A stretch of 64,000 bases of DNA from Arenibacter sp. ARW7G5Y1. Lineage in GTDB: Bacteria; Bacteroidota; Bacteroidia; Flavobacteriales; Flavobacteriaceae. Position 1 is the stretch's first letter; each line of letters opens with the position of its first letter. A program made the position numbers and the translations under genes. A model generated the notes under the pieces. The model saw only the letters and a program-made list of their open reading frames with translations, was not told where the DNA came from and searched no databases. Of the stretch, positions 26,353 to 34,680 are shown piece after piece. The stretch lies in contig NZ_QJJZ01000001.1 in NCBI RefSeq assembly GCF_003201775.1, forward strand, positions 567,233 through 631,232, read 5' to 3'.

Positions 26353-27390
26353 CTAATTAAAAGTGGATCCGCGCTCTATCAAGGTGGGTTCCAAAACCCT
26401 TGTTACATAGGTTTCCTCCTCCATATGATTTTCTACCTTTTCAATTAGTATTTCTGCCGCTATTTCTCCCATCTGTTCACCGTGTTGGGCAATAGCAGTT
26501 AAGCCAGGAGAGGCGTATTTGGATAGAAGTCCGTCTGTAAAACCAATAAAGGAAATATCCTCAGGAATTTTCAGACCTTTTCCCTGTACGTAGCGCATAC
26601 TGTGAATGGCAAATATTTCGTTTACACTCAACACAGCGTCTACTTTTTCCCTTGCAAAGAAATCCTCAATAAGCTGTTCATTGATTTCCATGGAAGGGAA
26701 TTTTAATATCAGATTTTCGTTGTATTCCATTCCATTGTCCAATAAGGCATCCCTGTAGCCTGTAGCCCTTTCCCTGCTTACACTTATATATTCCTCCGTG
26801 GTAATCAGGGCTATTCTTTTTCTACCGTCTTTTATGAATTTGGTTACTGCATTATAAGCGCCCTTTCTGTCATTGATAATTACCTTGTCGCATTTTATAT
26901 CTTCGGCAACACGATCAAATAAAACCAAGGGTATGCCCTGTTCCGTAACTTCCTTTAAATGGTTGTAGTCGTTCTTCAATTGAGTGCCCGAGGAAATGGC
27001 CATAATAAACCCGTCTATACTCCCATTGGCAAGCAATTCCATATTTATGACCTCCCGGTCGAAAGATTCGTCCGAGACACAGACAATAACATTATAGCCT
27101 TTGGCATTGGCGTAATTTTCAATTCCCCGGAAAACTGTGGTGAAAAAATGATGTACGATGTCGGGAATTATCACCCCAATATTCTTAGTGCGCTTATTTT
27201 TTAAACTGATTGCAATATTGTTTGGCTTGTAATTGTAAAGTTTAGCAAAAGCCTGGACCTTCTCTTTGGTGTCCGATCCAATTTCCTCGCTATTTTTTAA
27301 TGCTTTGGAAACCGTAGAAATGGAAACCCCTAATTCCCTTGCAATGTGTTTGAGGGTGATTTTTCTTTTCAAAGGTGAATATTTTTTCAA
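26353..27390 (-). CDS. LacI-family transcriptional regulator
   Basis: 345 residues. N-terminal LacI HTH (TLKHIARELGVSISTVSKAL, about 13-32) with hinge KPNNIAISLKN, then a periplasmic-binding-protein-like effector domain starting NIGVIIPDIVHHFF. It probably binds the palindromes in the 440-base region before susC and controls both the minus-strand pgmB-GH65-GH13 genes and susCD. The effector is likely a sugar such as maltose or glucose phosphate, an inference. It is the first gene of the minus-strand run; 146 bases separate it from pgmB. Confidence 0.93.
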   Translation of the reverse strand: MKKYSPLKRKITLKHIARELGVSISTVSKALKNSEEIGSDTKEKVQAFAKLYNYKPNNIAISLKNKRTKNIGVIIPDIVHHFFTTVFRGIENYANAKGYNVIVCVSDESFDREVINMELLANGSIDGFIMAISSGTQLKNDYNHLKEVTEQGIPLVLFDRVAEDIKCDKVIINDRKGAYNAVTKFIKDGRKRIALITTEEYISVSRERATGYRDALLDNGMEYNENLILKFPSMEINEQLIEDFFAREKVDAVLSVNEIFAIHSMRYVQGKGLKIPEDISFIGFTDGLLSKYASPGLTAIAQHGEQMGEIAAEILIEKVENHMEEETYVTRVLEPTLIERGSTFN

Positions 27391-27566
27391 GTGAATATAC
27401 TACTAAAAATATAAAAGCAATTGTACTGTTTAGGCACAAATTGGATTATTAAATGACAGGCTGTAAAAATAGTATATTCAAGTTAGGAGTGAAATCTATT
27501 TTCAAGAATTGTTTAAAAAGTATATATTTTTATCAAAATACCATCAAAACAAAAAAATGATGTATT

Positions 27567-27580
27567 TTCGTACAAACGAA
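27567..27580. promoter_or_regulatory. Possible operator, TTCGT-n4-ACGAA
   Basis: Inverted repeat TTCGTACAAACGAA between the LacI-family gene and susC. Its half-site differs from that of the AAAACGTTTT palindrome at 27659, so it may serve another regulator or be chance. Confidence 0.3.
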
Positions 27581-27658
27581 TTGGGTTGGACAGTGTAAAA
27601 AATGCCGAAACCGATACTCGACCGTTTAACGCCATCTTATAATTAACGTAAATTAACG

Positions 27659-27668
27659 AAAACGTTTT
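27659..27668. promoter_or_regulatory. Candidate LacI-family operator
   Basis: AAAACGTTTT, a perfect palindrome with the central CG step preferred by LacI-type regulators, preceded by a doubled ttaacg (gtaaattaacg). Located 163 bases before susC and 269 bases before the regulator gene. Confidence 0.5.
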
Positions 27669-27831
27669 AGTTGCATTTTAGGCGTTAAATATGGAGATAT
27701 GTCAATAAATAGGTATTTTATTATTTACATTCGCATATATATTGGAATATTTTAAGAAATATTAAACTTAAATATCTTTTTTCAACTCAATTACAACTAA
27801 CAAATTTTAACTCAATTAAAACTAACGATGT

Positions 27832-30800
27832 ATGAAGCTTAAATTACTTAAAAGCTTTTTGCTATTTGGAACATTTTTGTGTTTTGGATTAGCTTCAGCT
27901 CAAGAAGTATCAGGTACGGTATCTGATGCTAGTGGCCCCTTACCGGGAGCCAGTGTAGTGGTCAAGGGAACAACCAATGGCGCACAAACGGATTTTGATG
28001 GGATTTTCACCATTAGTGATGTGGATGCGGGTTCCATCCTTGTTTTTAGCTATATCGGCTATAAAACACAGGAGGTGGTGGTAGGTAACCAGACCACTAT
28101 TGATATTATGATGGAAGAGGATGCCCAGGCATTGGCCGAAGTAGTTATCATTGGTTATGGTACCACTACTGTAAAGGACGCCACCGGTGCGGTTTCGGCC
28201 GTAACTTCCGAGGACTTTAACGGAGGGGTTATTTCTTCTCCCGAACAATTGATCCAGGGTAAAACCGCTGGGGTTCAAATTTCCCAAGGAAGTGGTGAAC
28301 CAGGTTCTGGTGTTGCCATTAGGATAAGGGGTACTTCTTCGGTAAGATCCAATAATGATCCCTTATTTGTGGTAGATGGCGTTCCCCTTCCTTCTGGAGG
28401 TAGTTCTTCTGAAGGTACGGATATAGGGGTAGGATCTAGTTCTGCTAGGAATCCACTTAGCTTTTTGAATCCAAATGATATTGAAAGTATGAGTATCTTA
28501 AAGGATGCGTCATCAACCGCCATTTATGGTTCCAGAGGTGCCAATGGGGTGGTTATTATTACTACCAAGAGTGGTAAAGGCGGGGCACAGGGAGGTACTT
28601 GGGAGTTTTCTTCCGATCTAAGTTTTTCATCACCGGCCAATGATTTTGATTTGTTGAACAGGAGCGAATTCCTGTCCGCTGTTTCTGCCTTTGGTGGTAG
28701 TGCAACGGATTTAGGGAATGATACGGATTGGCAATCATTGGTAACCAGAAACTCATCCTCGACCAATAACAACCTAGCCTACTCCCAAAATTATGGATCG
28801 GGCAACGTAAGGGCCACGTTTAATTATGGCAAACAATTTGGGATTGTACCAAAATCTTCTCAGGAAAGGGTCACAGGTAGAATTAATCTTTCCCAAAGAG
28901 TATTTGACGATAAATTGAGGTTGGATTTGCAGACTACTCTTTCAAGAGTAAATGATGAGGCGCCGCCATTAAGTGGTAGTGCTGGATCTACAGGGGATAT
29001 GTTGGGTGCCGCTTATTCCGCCAATCCTACCTGGCCAGCCAATAGTACGTTTAATCCTGGGGATAGGATCAACCCATTAAACTTGTTGGAGAACTGGCAA
29101 AGTTTAACCTATACCGATCGTTTTCTGGTCAATTTTTCGGCCTCATATGATATTGTACAAGACTTAACGGCCAAGGTTACTGTAGGTTACGATAAATCCA
29201 ATTCTACCCGTGAAGCGGAATTGGGCAGTAAATCCTTTAATGTGGGCCGTGGTGCCGGCGGTAATGGTAGAGGTACCTTAAATGACCTCGATTTGGAGAA
29301 TCGATTGTTGGAACTTACCTTGACATACAAAAAAGAGTTCGATAATTCGGTATTGGATGTTTTGGGAGGTTTCTCATATCAGGATTTCAATACCAAAGGA
29401 AGAAATGTGGAAGGTTGGGGTTATTCCACAACCAATTTAAACTCTATGGCCAGGAATTTAACCGATGCCGCGAGCAAGATCGAATCCATGATTACAGGCT
29501 CATACCAGCAGTATGGTTACTCATCCGGGGGAGATGCCGATCTATTTGTGAACAGACTTTTTTCAGATCCAGAACCGGATACTGAATTGTTGGGAGAAGT
29601 AAGTATTCCTGTGAAATCAATTTTCACCAATACTTTTGACAATACGGATGAGTTACAATCCTTTTTTGCCAGGGCCAATTACAGTATAGCAAATAAATAT
29701 TTGTTCACTGCAACGGTAAGGGCCGACGGTTCATCGCGTTTTGGTGAAAATAACCGATATGGTATTTTTCCCTCTGCTGCTTTTGCTTGGAAGATCAATG
29801 AAGAAGATTTTATGGGAGATGCTATGTCTACCTTAAAACTTAGGTTGAGCTATGGTATTACCGGAAACCAGGATGGACTGGGGTATGGAAGGTTCGCGAG
29901 AAGGGAACGATATTCCACAGCCATAAATGGGGATCCCAATATTAGTGATGGTGGAGACGTTAACGTACCTGGAATTACAACCGTGGAATTTGCCAACCCA
30001 GATTTAAAATGGGAGGAAACTACCCAATATAATGTAGGTTTGGATTTTGGGTTTGCCAATGATCGTTTTAGCGGTTCGGTAGATGTGTATCGTAAGGAAA
30101 CTAGGGATTTACTCCTTAATATTGAGGCAGCACAGCCTTCTCCGCAACCCACCTTTTTCCAAAATTTGGATGCCATTGTGTTGAACCAGGGGGCTGAGTT
30201 CTCCTTGAATTATGATATTCTGCAAGGAGAGGATTTTGACTGGACCGCTGGTTTTAACGTGGCCTACAATAAAAATGAAATTACCGATTTTGATGGGGAG
30301 ATTGCAGCGGGGACCATTCGGGGTGCCGGTCTGTCCAACGCTTTTGCCCAACGCCTTGCCTCTGGACAACCTTTGTATTCCTTTTATTTGAGGGAGTTTA
30401 CCGGTTTCGATGCCAGTGGAAATCCTGTGCACGATGGTGGTGTGGATAATCAACAGTTTGTAGGTAAGAGTGCCCTACCGGATTTTACGGGTGGTTTCTC
30501 TACCTCTGCCAGTTACAGAAACTGGTCTGCCTCTATGTATTTCAATGGGCAATTTGGTAACTATATCTACAATAATACCGCCAACGCCTTTTTTACGGGA
30601 GGTGCTATTGGAAGTGGTAATAATGTAACACAGAATGTGGTGGACTTGGCAGGACAGGAAGGTAGATTTGCCGAAGCTTCGGTGTCTACCAGATTTTTGG
30701 AAAAAGGAGATTTTGTAAGATTGCAAACGGCATCCATTTCCTATAATGTTCCTTTAAAAGAAGGCTTGTTCAAGTCAATGAGACTTAGTCTTACAGGCCA

Positions 30801-30960
30801 GAACCTTTTTGTGATTACGGATTATTCCGGTCTTGATCCGGAGGTAAGTGTGGCGCCGGCCAGTGCTGCCCTATTAAATGGTCTGCCTATAGCGGGTATC
30901 GATTATAGCGCCTTTCCAAGACCAAGAACATACACATTAGGATTTAACGTAACTTTTTAA
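27832..30960 (+). CDS. susC: SusC/RagA family TonB-linked outer membrane protein
   Basis: 1042 residues. Signal peptide (SFLLFGTFLCFGLASAQ), a carboxypeptidase-regulatory-like beta domain (about 25-105, GPLPGASVVVKGT), the SusC box-like VVIIGYGT near 106-113, the TonB plug (about 115-240, IRIRGTSSVRSNNDPLFVVD region, key motif P-L-F-V-V-D-G-V-P) and a C-terminal barrel ending in FNVTF. SusC proteins import oligosaccharides across the outer membrane using TonB energy, with SusD as the lid. susD follows after 10 bases. Divergence from LacI-pgmB-GH65-GH13 suggests an alpha-glucoside substrate; direct evidence is lacking. Confidence 0.95.
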   Translation: MKLKLLKSFLLFGTFLCFGLASAQEVSGTVSDASGPLPGASVVVKGTTNGAQTDFDGIFTISDVDAGSILVFSYIGYKTQEVVVGNQTTIDIMMEEDAQALAEVVIIGYGTTTVKDATGAVSAVTSEDFNGGVISSPEQLIQGKTAGVQISQGSGEPGSGVAIRIRGTSSVRSNNDPLFVVDGVPLPSGGSSSEGTDIGVGSSSARNPLSFLNPNDIESMSILKDASSTAIYGSRGANGVVIITTKSGKGGAQGGTWEFSSDLSFSSPANDFDLLNRSEFLSAVSAFGGSATDLGNDTDWQSLVTRNSSSTNNNLAYSQNYGSGNVRATFNYGKQFGIVPKSSQERVTGRINLSQRVFDDKLRLDLQTTLSRVNDEAPPLSGSAGSTGDMLGAAYSANPTWPANSTFNPGDRINPLNLLENWQSLTYTDRFLVNFSASYDIVQDLTAKVTVGYDKSNSTREAELGSKSFNVGRGAGGNGRGTLNDLDLENRLLELTLTYKKEFDNSVLDVLGGFSYQDFNTKGRNVEGWGYSTTNLNSMARNLTDAASKIESMITGSYQQYGYSSGGDADLFVNRLFSDPEPDTELLGEVSIPVKSIFTNTFDNTDELQSFFARANYSIANKYLFTATVRADGSSRFGENNRYGIFPSAAFAWKINEEDFMGDAMSTLKLRLSYGITGNQDGLGYGRFARRERYSTAINGDPNISDGGDVNVPGITTVEFANPDLKWEETTQYNVGLDFGFANDRFSGSVDVYRKETRDLLLNIEAAQPSPQPTFFQNLDAIVLNQGAEFSLNYDILQGEDFDWTAGFNVAYNKNEITDFDGEIAAGTIRGAGLSNAFAQRLASGQPLYSFYLREFTGFDASGNPVHDGGVDNQQFVGKSALPDFTGGFSTSASYRNWSASMYFNGQFGNYIYNNTANAFFTGGAIGSGNNVTQNVVDLAGQEGRFAEASVSTRFLEKGDFVRLQTASISYNVPLKEGLFKSMRLSLTGQNLFVITDYSGLDPEVSVAPASAALLNGLPIAGIDYSAFPRPRTYTLGFNVTF

Positions 30961-30970
30961 TCATAGCATT

Positions 30971-32527
30971 ATGAACATTCAAAAATATATGAAACCCGTT
31001 TTCGGCTCCGTATTTGTACTGGTAGGTCTTGTTGCCTGTACCAATCTGGAGATAGAAGAAACGGATTCGATAATTAGTAAGGCAACCGGTGGCGGTTTTA
31101 CACCAGTGGCCAATCCGGCCTCCTCTCTTAGTGACCTTTATAACAAAGTGGGGGGCGATTTTGCATCTCAGGAAAACATGTACGCAATGTCCGAAGTTAC
31201 TACGGATGAGCTGTTGATACCCACACGTGGAACCGACTGGGGCGATAATGGGATCTGGAGACAGTTGCATACCCATACTTGGACCCCTGCGCATTTGTTT
31301 ATTAAAAATGCCTGGAACAATTTAAATCAGAATGTATTTAGGGCTTCGGAGATTATAGAGAGTAATCCGGATGCCGCAGTAATGGCAGAAGCCAAATATC
31401 TAAGGGCCTTCAATATGTTTTTTTTAATGGACTTTTTTGGATCCGTTCCCTTTAGGGAAGTGGATGAAGGCCCTGAAGTTAATCCAAAGGTATTGACCAG
31501 GAGTGAGGCTTTTAGCTTTGTGGAGTCAGATTTATTGGCAGCATTGCCGGGCTTGCCCGATGGTAGCCCAGGTACTGCCAATACGGGAACTGCTACAAAG
31601 GCGGCGGCGAATTTTCTTATGGCCAAATTATATTTAAACTCCCATATCTATAATGGTAGTGCAGTTGATAATGCCAATATGCAAAAGGTAATAGATGCTG
31701 TTGACGATATAGCGGATTTGGGCTTTGGGATAGAGACGGGGTATTTTCAAATATTCGAATCCTCTGATGATATTGAGACTATTTTCTATTTGAACAGTGA
31801 TATTGGGGGGAGGATTTGGAATAGTCTGCATTACAACATGAACTCACCCGATAATACAGGTGGTGGTTGGAACGGGTTTTCTACCTTGGCCGAATTCTAT
31901 GACTCTTTTGAAGGTGATCCCAATAGCAATTATGTGGGCGATGGCCAGGAAGAAAGAAGAGGTTGGGTACCGGATGCTTCCAATGCCGATAATATTAATT
32001 TAGGTCTTGGGTATGGCTTTTTAATCAATCAACAGTACAATGAAGACGGTACTAAATTGAAAAATAGGCAAGGAGGCGATCTAATATTGAAAAAAGAGTT
32101 GACCTCTTTGGTAGGAAATGGCGAAGCTGACGGTGTCAGAATTCTTAAATACCACCCAAATGACGGGGGAGAAATTAACTCCTTTAGAAAGCACCAAATT
32201 CTTTTTAGATATTCCGACGCCCACTTGATGAAGGCCGAGGCCATGATGCGTATGGGGGAGGATGTTACTTCAATGGTCAATGAATTGCGTCAAGCTAGGA
32301 CCAATACCCCTGATTTGCCCAGTGTTACGGAGGACGTACTACTGGCCGAGCGCGGAAGGGAGCTTTATATAGAATTTTGGAGAAGGAACGATTTGGTTCG
32401 ATTTGATAAATTTACGGCTCCTTGGGGCTTAAAGGAGGTAAGTGGGGATCCCAATATGAATCTTTTCCCAATACCGGAAACCGCACTGCTTTCCAATCCT
32501 AATTTGGTACAGAACCCGGGATATTAA
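30971..32527 (+). CDS. susD: SusD/RagB family glycan-binding lipoprotein
   Basis: 518 residues, lipobox LVGLVAC with Cys23. SusD/RagB landmarks include the TPR-like helical N-terminal half (AKYLRAFNMFFLMDFFG near 140-156), ERGRELYIEFWRRNDLVRF near 456-474, and a C-terminal FPIPETALLSNPNLVQNPGY ending (spans 20 residues). It binds glycans at the cell surface and closes over SusC. It is followed by a strong terminator, so the operon is susCD alone, without SusE/F-type proteins. Confidence 0.95.
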   Translation: MNIQKYMKPVFGSVFVLVGLVACTNLEIEETDSIISKATGGGFTPVANPASSLSDLYNKVGGDFASQENMYAMSEVTTDELLIPTRGTDWGDNGIWRQLHTHTWTPAHLFIKNAWNNLNQNVFRASEIIESNPDAAVMAEAKYLRAFNMFFLMDFFGSVPFREVDEGPEVNPKVLTRSEAFSFVESDLLAALPGLPDGSPGTANTGTATKAAANFLMAKLYLNSHIYNGSAVDNANMQKVIDAVDDIADLGFGIETGYFQIFESSDDIETIFYLNSDIGGRIWNSLHYNMNSPDNTGGGWNGFSTLAEFYDSFEGDPNSNYVGDGQEERRGWVPDASNADNINLGLGYGFLINQQYNEDGTKLKNRQGGDLILKKELTSLVGNGEADGVRILKYHPNDGGEINSFRKHQILFRYSDAHLMKAEAMMRMGEDVTSMVNELRQARTNTPDLPSVTEDVLLAERGRELYIEFWRRNDLVRFDKFTAPWGLKEVSGDPNMNLFPIPETALLSNPNLVQNPGY

Positions 32528-32550
32528 AAATTTAGTTTAGGTTTTTTTAT

Positions 32551-32585
32551 AAAAGAGGGCTGTTCAAGTGAACAGCCCTCTTTTT
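32551..32585. terminator. Bidirectional rho-independent terminator
   Basis: AAAAGAGGGCTGTTC, loop AAGT, GAACAGCCCTCTTTTT. A 15-base perfect GC-rich stem flanked by A's on one side and T's on the other, placed between susD and the convergent symporter gene, so it serves both strands. Confidence 0.95.
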
Positions 32586-32620
32586 ATGTGGTAAAGGTTT
32601 CAGCCCTATTGTTATGATAA

Positions 32621-34273
32621 TTATTTGGCAAAATAAATATAAATCCCAACAACTATAATACAAATGGCAATCCCAATATGGTTTACATATTTATAAGGTT
32701 CAATGGAAACCTGTTGGGTGTATTCCAATTCAAAGGCTTCTTTTCTAGGATACAACTTTCCAATTAGAAGCATGATGGCTGCATTGGTTACAAACAGAAT
32801 TGCCATGATGTGCAAAAAGTGTGGATACGCATCGGCTTCTATTAATTTCAAGGCGGCAGGGTCCGTAATGCCAGAGGCCTTGGCCGATTCCAAGGCACTT
32901 TCTACGAACTGGCCCTTGAGAACAAACTGACTTAGAATGTATAACAATGATCCGGAAAAGATGCCAATTTTAGCAGCAATGGCTGGGACCCTCTTGGTTA
33001 AATACCCCACTACAATAATGGTGAAAATTGGAATACTGTATATGCCGTTTATCTCCTGCAGGTAATTGAACAAACTTCCGGCATTGGCTATCATTGGAGC
33101 AATGAACATGGCAGCCAAAGCCAAACAAATGCCAAAAATCTTTCCGTATTTAACCACTATTTTTTCAGAGGCCTCCTTATTTATGTGCTGTTTGTATATG
33201 TCAATTCCGAACAAGGTAACCGAACTGTTGAGCACACTGTTAAAGGAACTTAAAATAGCCCCGAACAATACAGCTGCAAAAAACCCGACCAAAGGTTTTG
33301 GCAACACGGCACGGACCAATTCTGGATAGGCAAGGTCACTTGAAGCCAAACCGCCGTCAAAATAATAATAGGCGATCATTCCTGGCAATACTAAAATTAA
33401 GGGTCCCAGAATCTTAAGAAAAGAGGCCAATAATAATCCCTTCTGGCCCTCGGCCAAATTTTTGGCCCCCAAGGCCCTTTGTATAATTTGTTGGTTGGTG
33501 CCCCAATAAAAAAGTTGTACCAACATCATCCCAGTGAAAATGGTTGAAAATGGTACTTCCTGTCCCGCTTCACCGGTAGAGTCAAATCGTGCGGCATCCG
33601 ATGTAATTAAATTGTCAAGACCTGTAAACATATTGCCGTCCCCAATGGCCATCAATCCAAAAATAGGTATTAGGATTCCACCAATGATTAGGCCAACAGC
33701 ATTAATACTGTCAGAAACGGCCACCGCCTTTAAACCTCCAAAAACCGCATATATGGAACCTATGATTCCTATCCCCCAAATACAAATTACCAAGGCCGAA
33801 GTTTCGGATACGCCCAAAAGTTCGGGAACATTGAACATACCACTGATGGCCACCGATCCTGAATATAAAATAACGGGTAAAAGTACTACCACATAGCCAG
33901 TTAAAAACAGGCCGGAAGTGATGGTCTTGGTAGTTACATCAAATCTTTTTGCCAAAAATTGGGGAATGGTGGTAAGCCCCCCCTTTAAATATCTTGGCAA
34001 TAGAAAAACCGCCGTAACTACCATGGCAATTGCTGCCAATGTCTCCCAGGCCATTACCGATAGGCCATCGGTATAGGCACTGCCGTTAAGACCTACTATT
34101 TGTTCCGTGGAAAGATTTGTTAAAAGTAAAGAACCAGCGATTACTCCAGCGGTGAGACTTCGACCACCCAAAAAGTAGCCGTCGGAGGAACTTTCATCAG
34201 TTTTTCGGGTAGCCAAATAGGCAATTAGGGCCACTAATAGGGTAAAGCCTACGAAAGAAAGAATTCCTAACAT
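32621..34273 (-). CDS. Sodium:solute symporter (SSS/SLC5 family)
   Basis: Start set at the ATG at 34273, where the first membrane segment begins (MLGILSFVGFTLLVALIAYL); the ATG at 34336 adds 21 residues without obvious meaning. 550 residues with about 13-14 membrane segments. SSS motifs include GYFLGGRSLTAGVIAGSLL near 31-49, the GGLKAVAVSDSINAV segment near 175, and FGAILSSFNSVLNSS near 345-359. The family couples Na+ influx to uptake of sugars, inositol, sialic acid or amino acids. Beside a susCD/alpha-glucoside locus a sugar is likely. Inner membrane. Terminated by the shared hairpin at 32551. Confidence 0.9.
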   Translation of the reverse strand: MLGILSFVGFTLLVALIAYLATRKTDESSSDGYFLGGRSLTAGVIAGSLLLTNLSTEQIVGLNGSAYTDGLSVMAWETLAAIAMVVTAVFLLPRYLKGGLTTIPQFLAKRFDVTTKTITSGLFLTGYVVVLLPVILYSGSVAISGMFNVPELLGVSETSALVICIWGIGIIGSIYAVFGGLKAVAVSDSINAVGLIIGGILIPIFGLMAIGDGNMFTGLDNLITSDAARFDSTGEAGQEVPFSTIFTGMMLVQLFYWGTNQQIIQRALGAKNLAEGQKGLLLASFLKILGPLILVLPGMIAYYYFDGGLASSDLAYPELVRAVLPKPLVGFFAAVLFGAILSSFNSVLNSSVTLFGIDIYKQHINKEASEKIVVKYGKIFGICLALAAMFIAPMIANAGSLFNYLQEINGIYSIPIFTIIVVGYLTKRVPAIAAKIGIFSGSLLYILSQFVLKGQFVESALESAKASGITDPAALKLIEADAYPHFLHIMAILFVTNAAIMLLIGKLYPRKEAFELEYTQQVSIEPYKYVNHIGIAICIIVVGIYIYFAK

Positions 34274-34680
34274 TTTATGATTGTATTTAATAGATTGTGG
34301 GGCTAAATATATTGGATTATTTATAATATCTGGCATGTATATTTACTTTATCACAAAAAACACCTAGGGTGTGTATCAAAATTCTATCGGCAAAGAGCAA
34401 AAAAATATCAATTATTAACAGTGCCTACACCTGTAATTTATTGAACTTTAGTTATCTTGTCCTTGAATATCAAAGGGTGGTTTTTTCCTTCGGATACCAG
34501 CTTCCATTGCGATTTTTAATCATGGGAATGGAGGTTCAAAAAAGCCTTGTGCAGTTTGGAACATACCTTTCTTGGCAGGCTGGAAAAAATATCGGTAAAT
34601 GGTTTGAAATTAAAAACAGTAAAAGGGCTTAAATTCATTTAATGGATTTTAAGACTGTCTCAAAATAATCACAAAGATAT
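34274..34680. other. Divergent intergenic region
   Basis: About 400 bases between the symporter gene and the first FG-GAP gene. I see no convincing gene; a frame at 34369-34632 has no family features. Minus strand TATCTTTG near 34671 is a stray TAnnTTTG match pointing away from the nearer gene. Confidence 0.55.

Larger units (their letters stand above)
27391..27831. promoter_or_regulatory. Divergent regulatory region between lacI-type gene and susC
   Basis: 441 AT-rich bases with no gene. Contains the palindromes at 27567 and 27659, a direct repeat just before susC (caactcaattacaactaac... / ctcaattaaaactaac, about 27783-27826), and on the minus strand TATATTTT preceded by TTTG at about 23 bases, a possible promoter for the regulator. 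The susC leader is long for a simple promoter. Confidence 0.6.

Noticed and set aside
27773-27780. TATCTTTT before susC as the -7 box
   Set aside because: One mismatch to TAnnTTTG and the nearest TTG is 28 bases away, outside the usual spacing; not listed as a promoter.
34369-34632. 87-codon open frame between the symporter and first FG-GAP gene
   Set aside because: No recognisable domain, no leader, and composition like surrounding intergenic DNA. It occupies the divergent promoter region.
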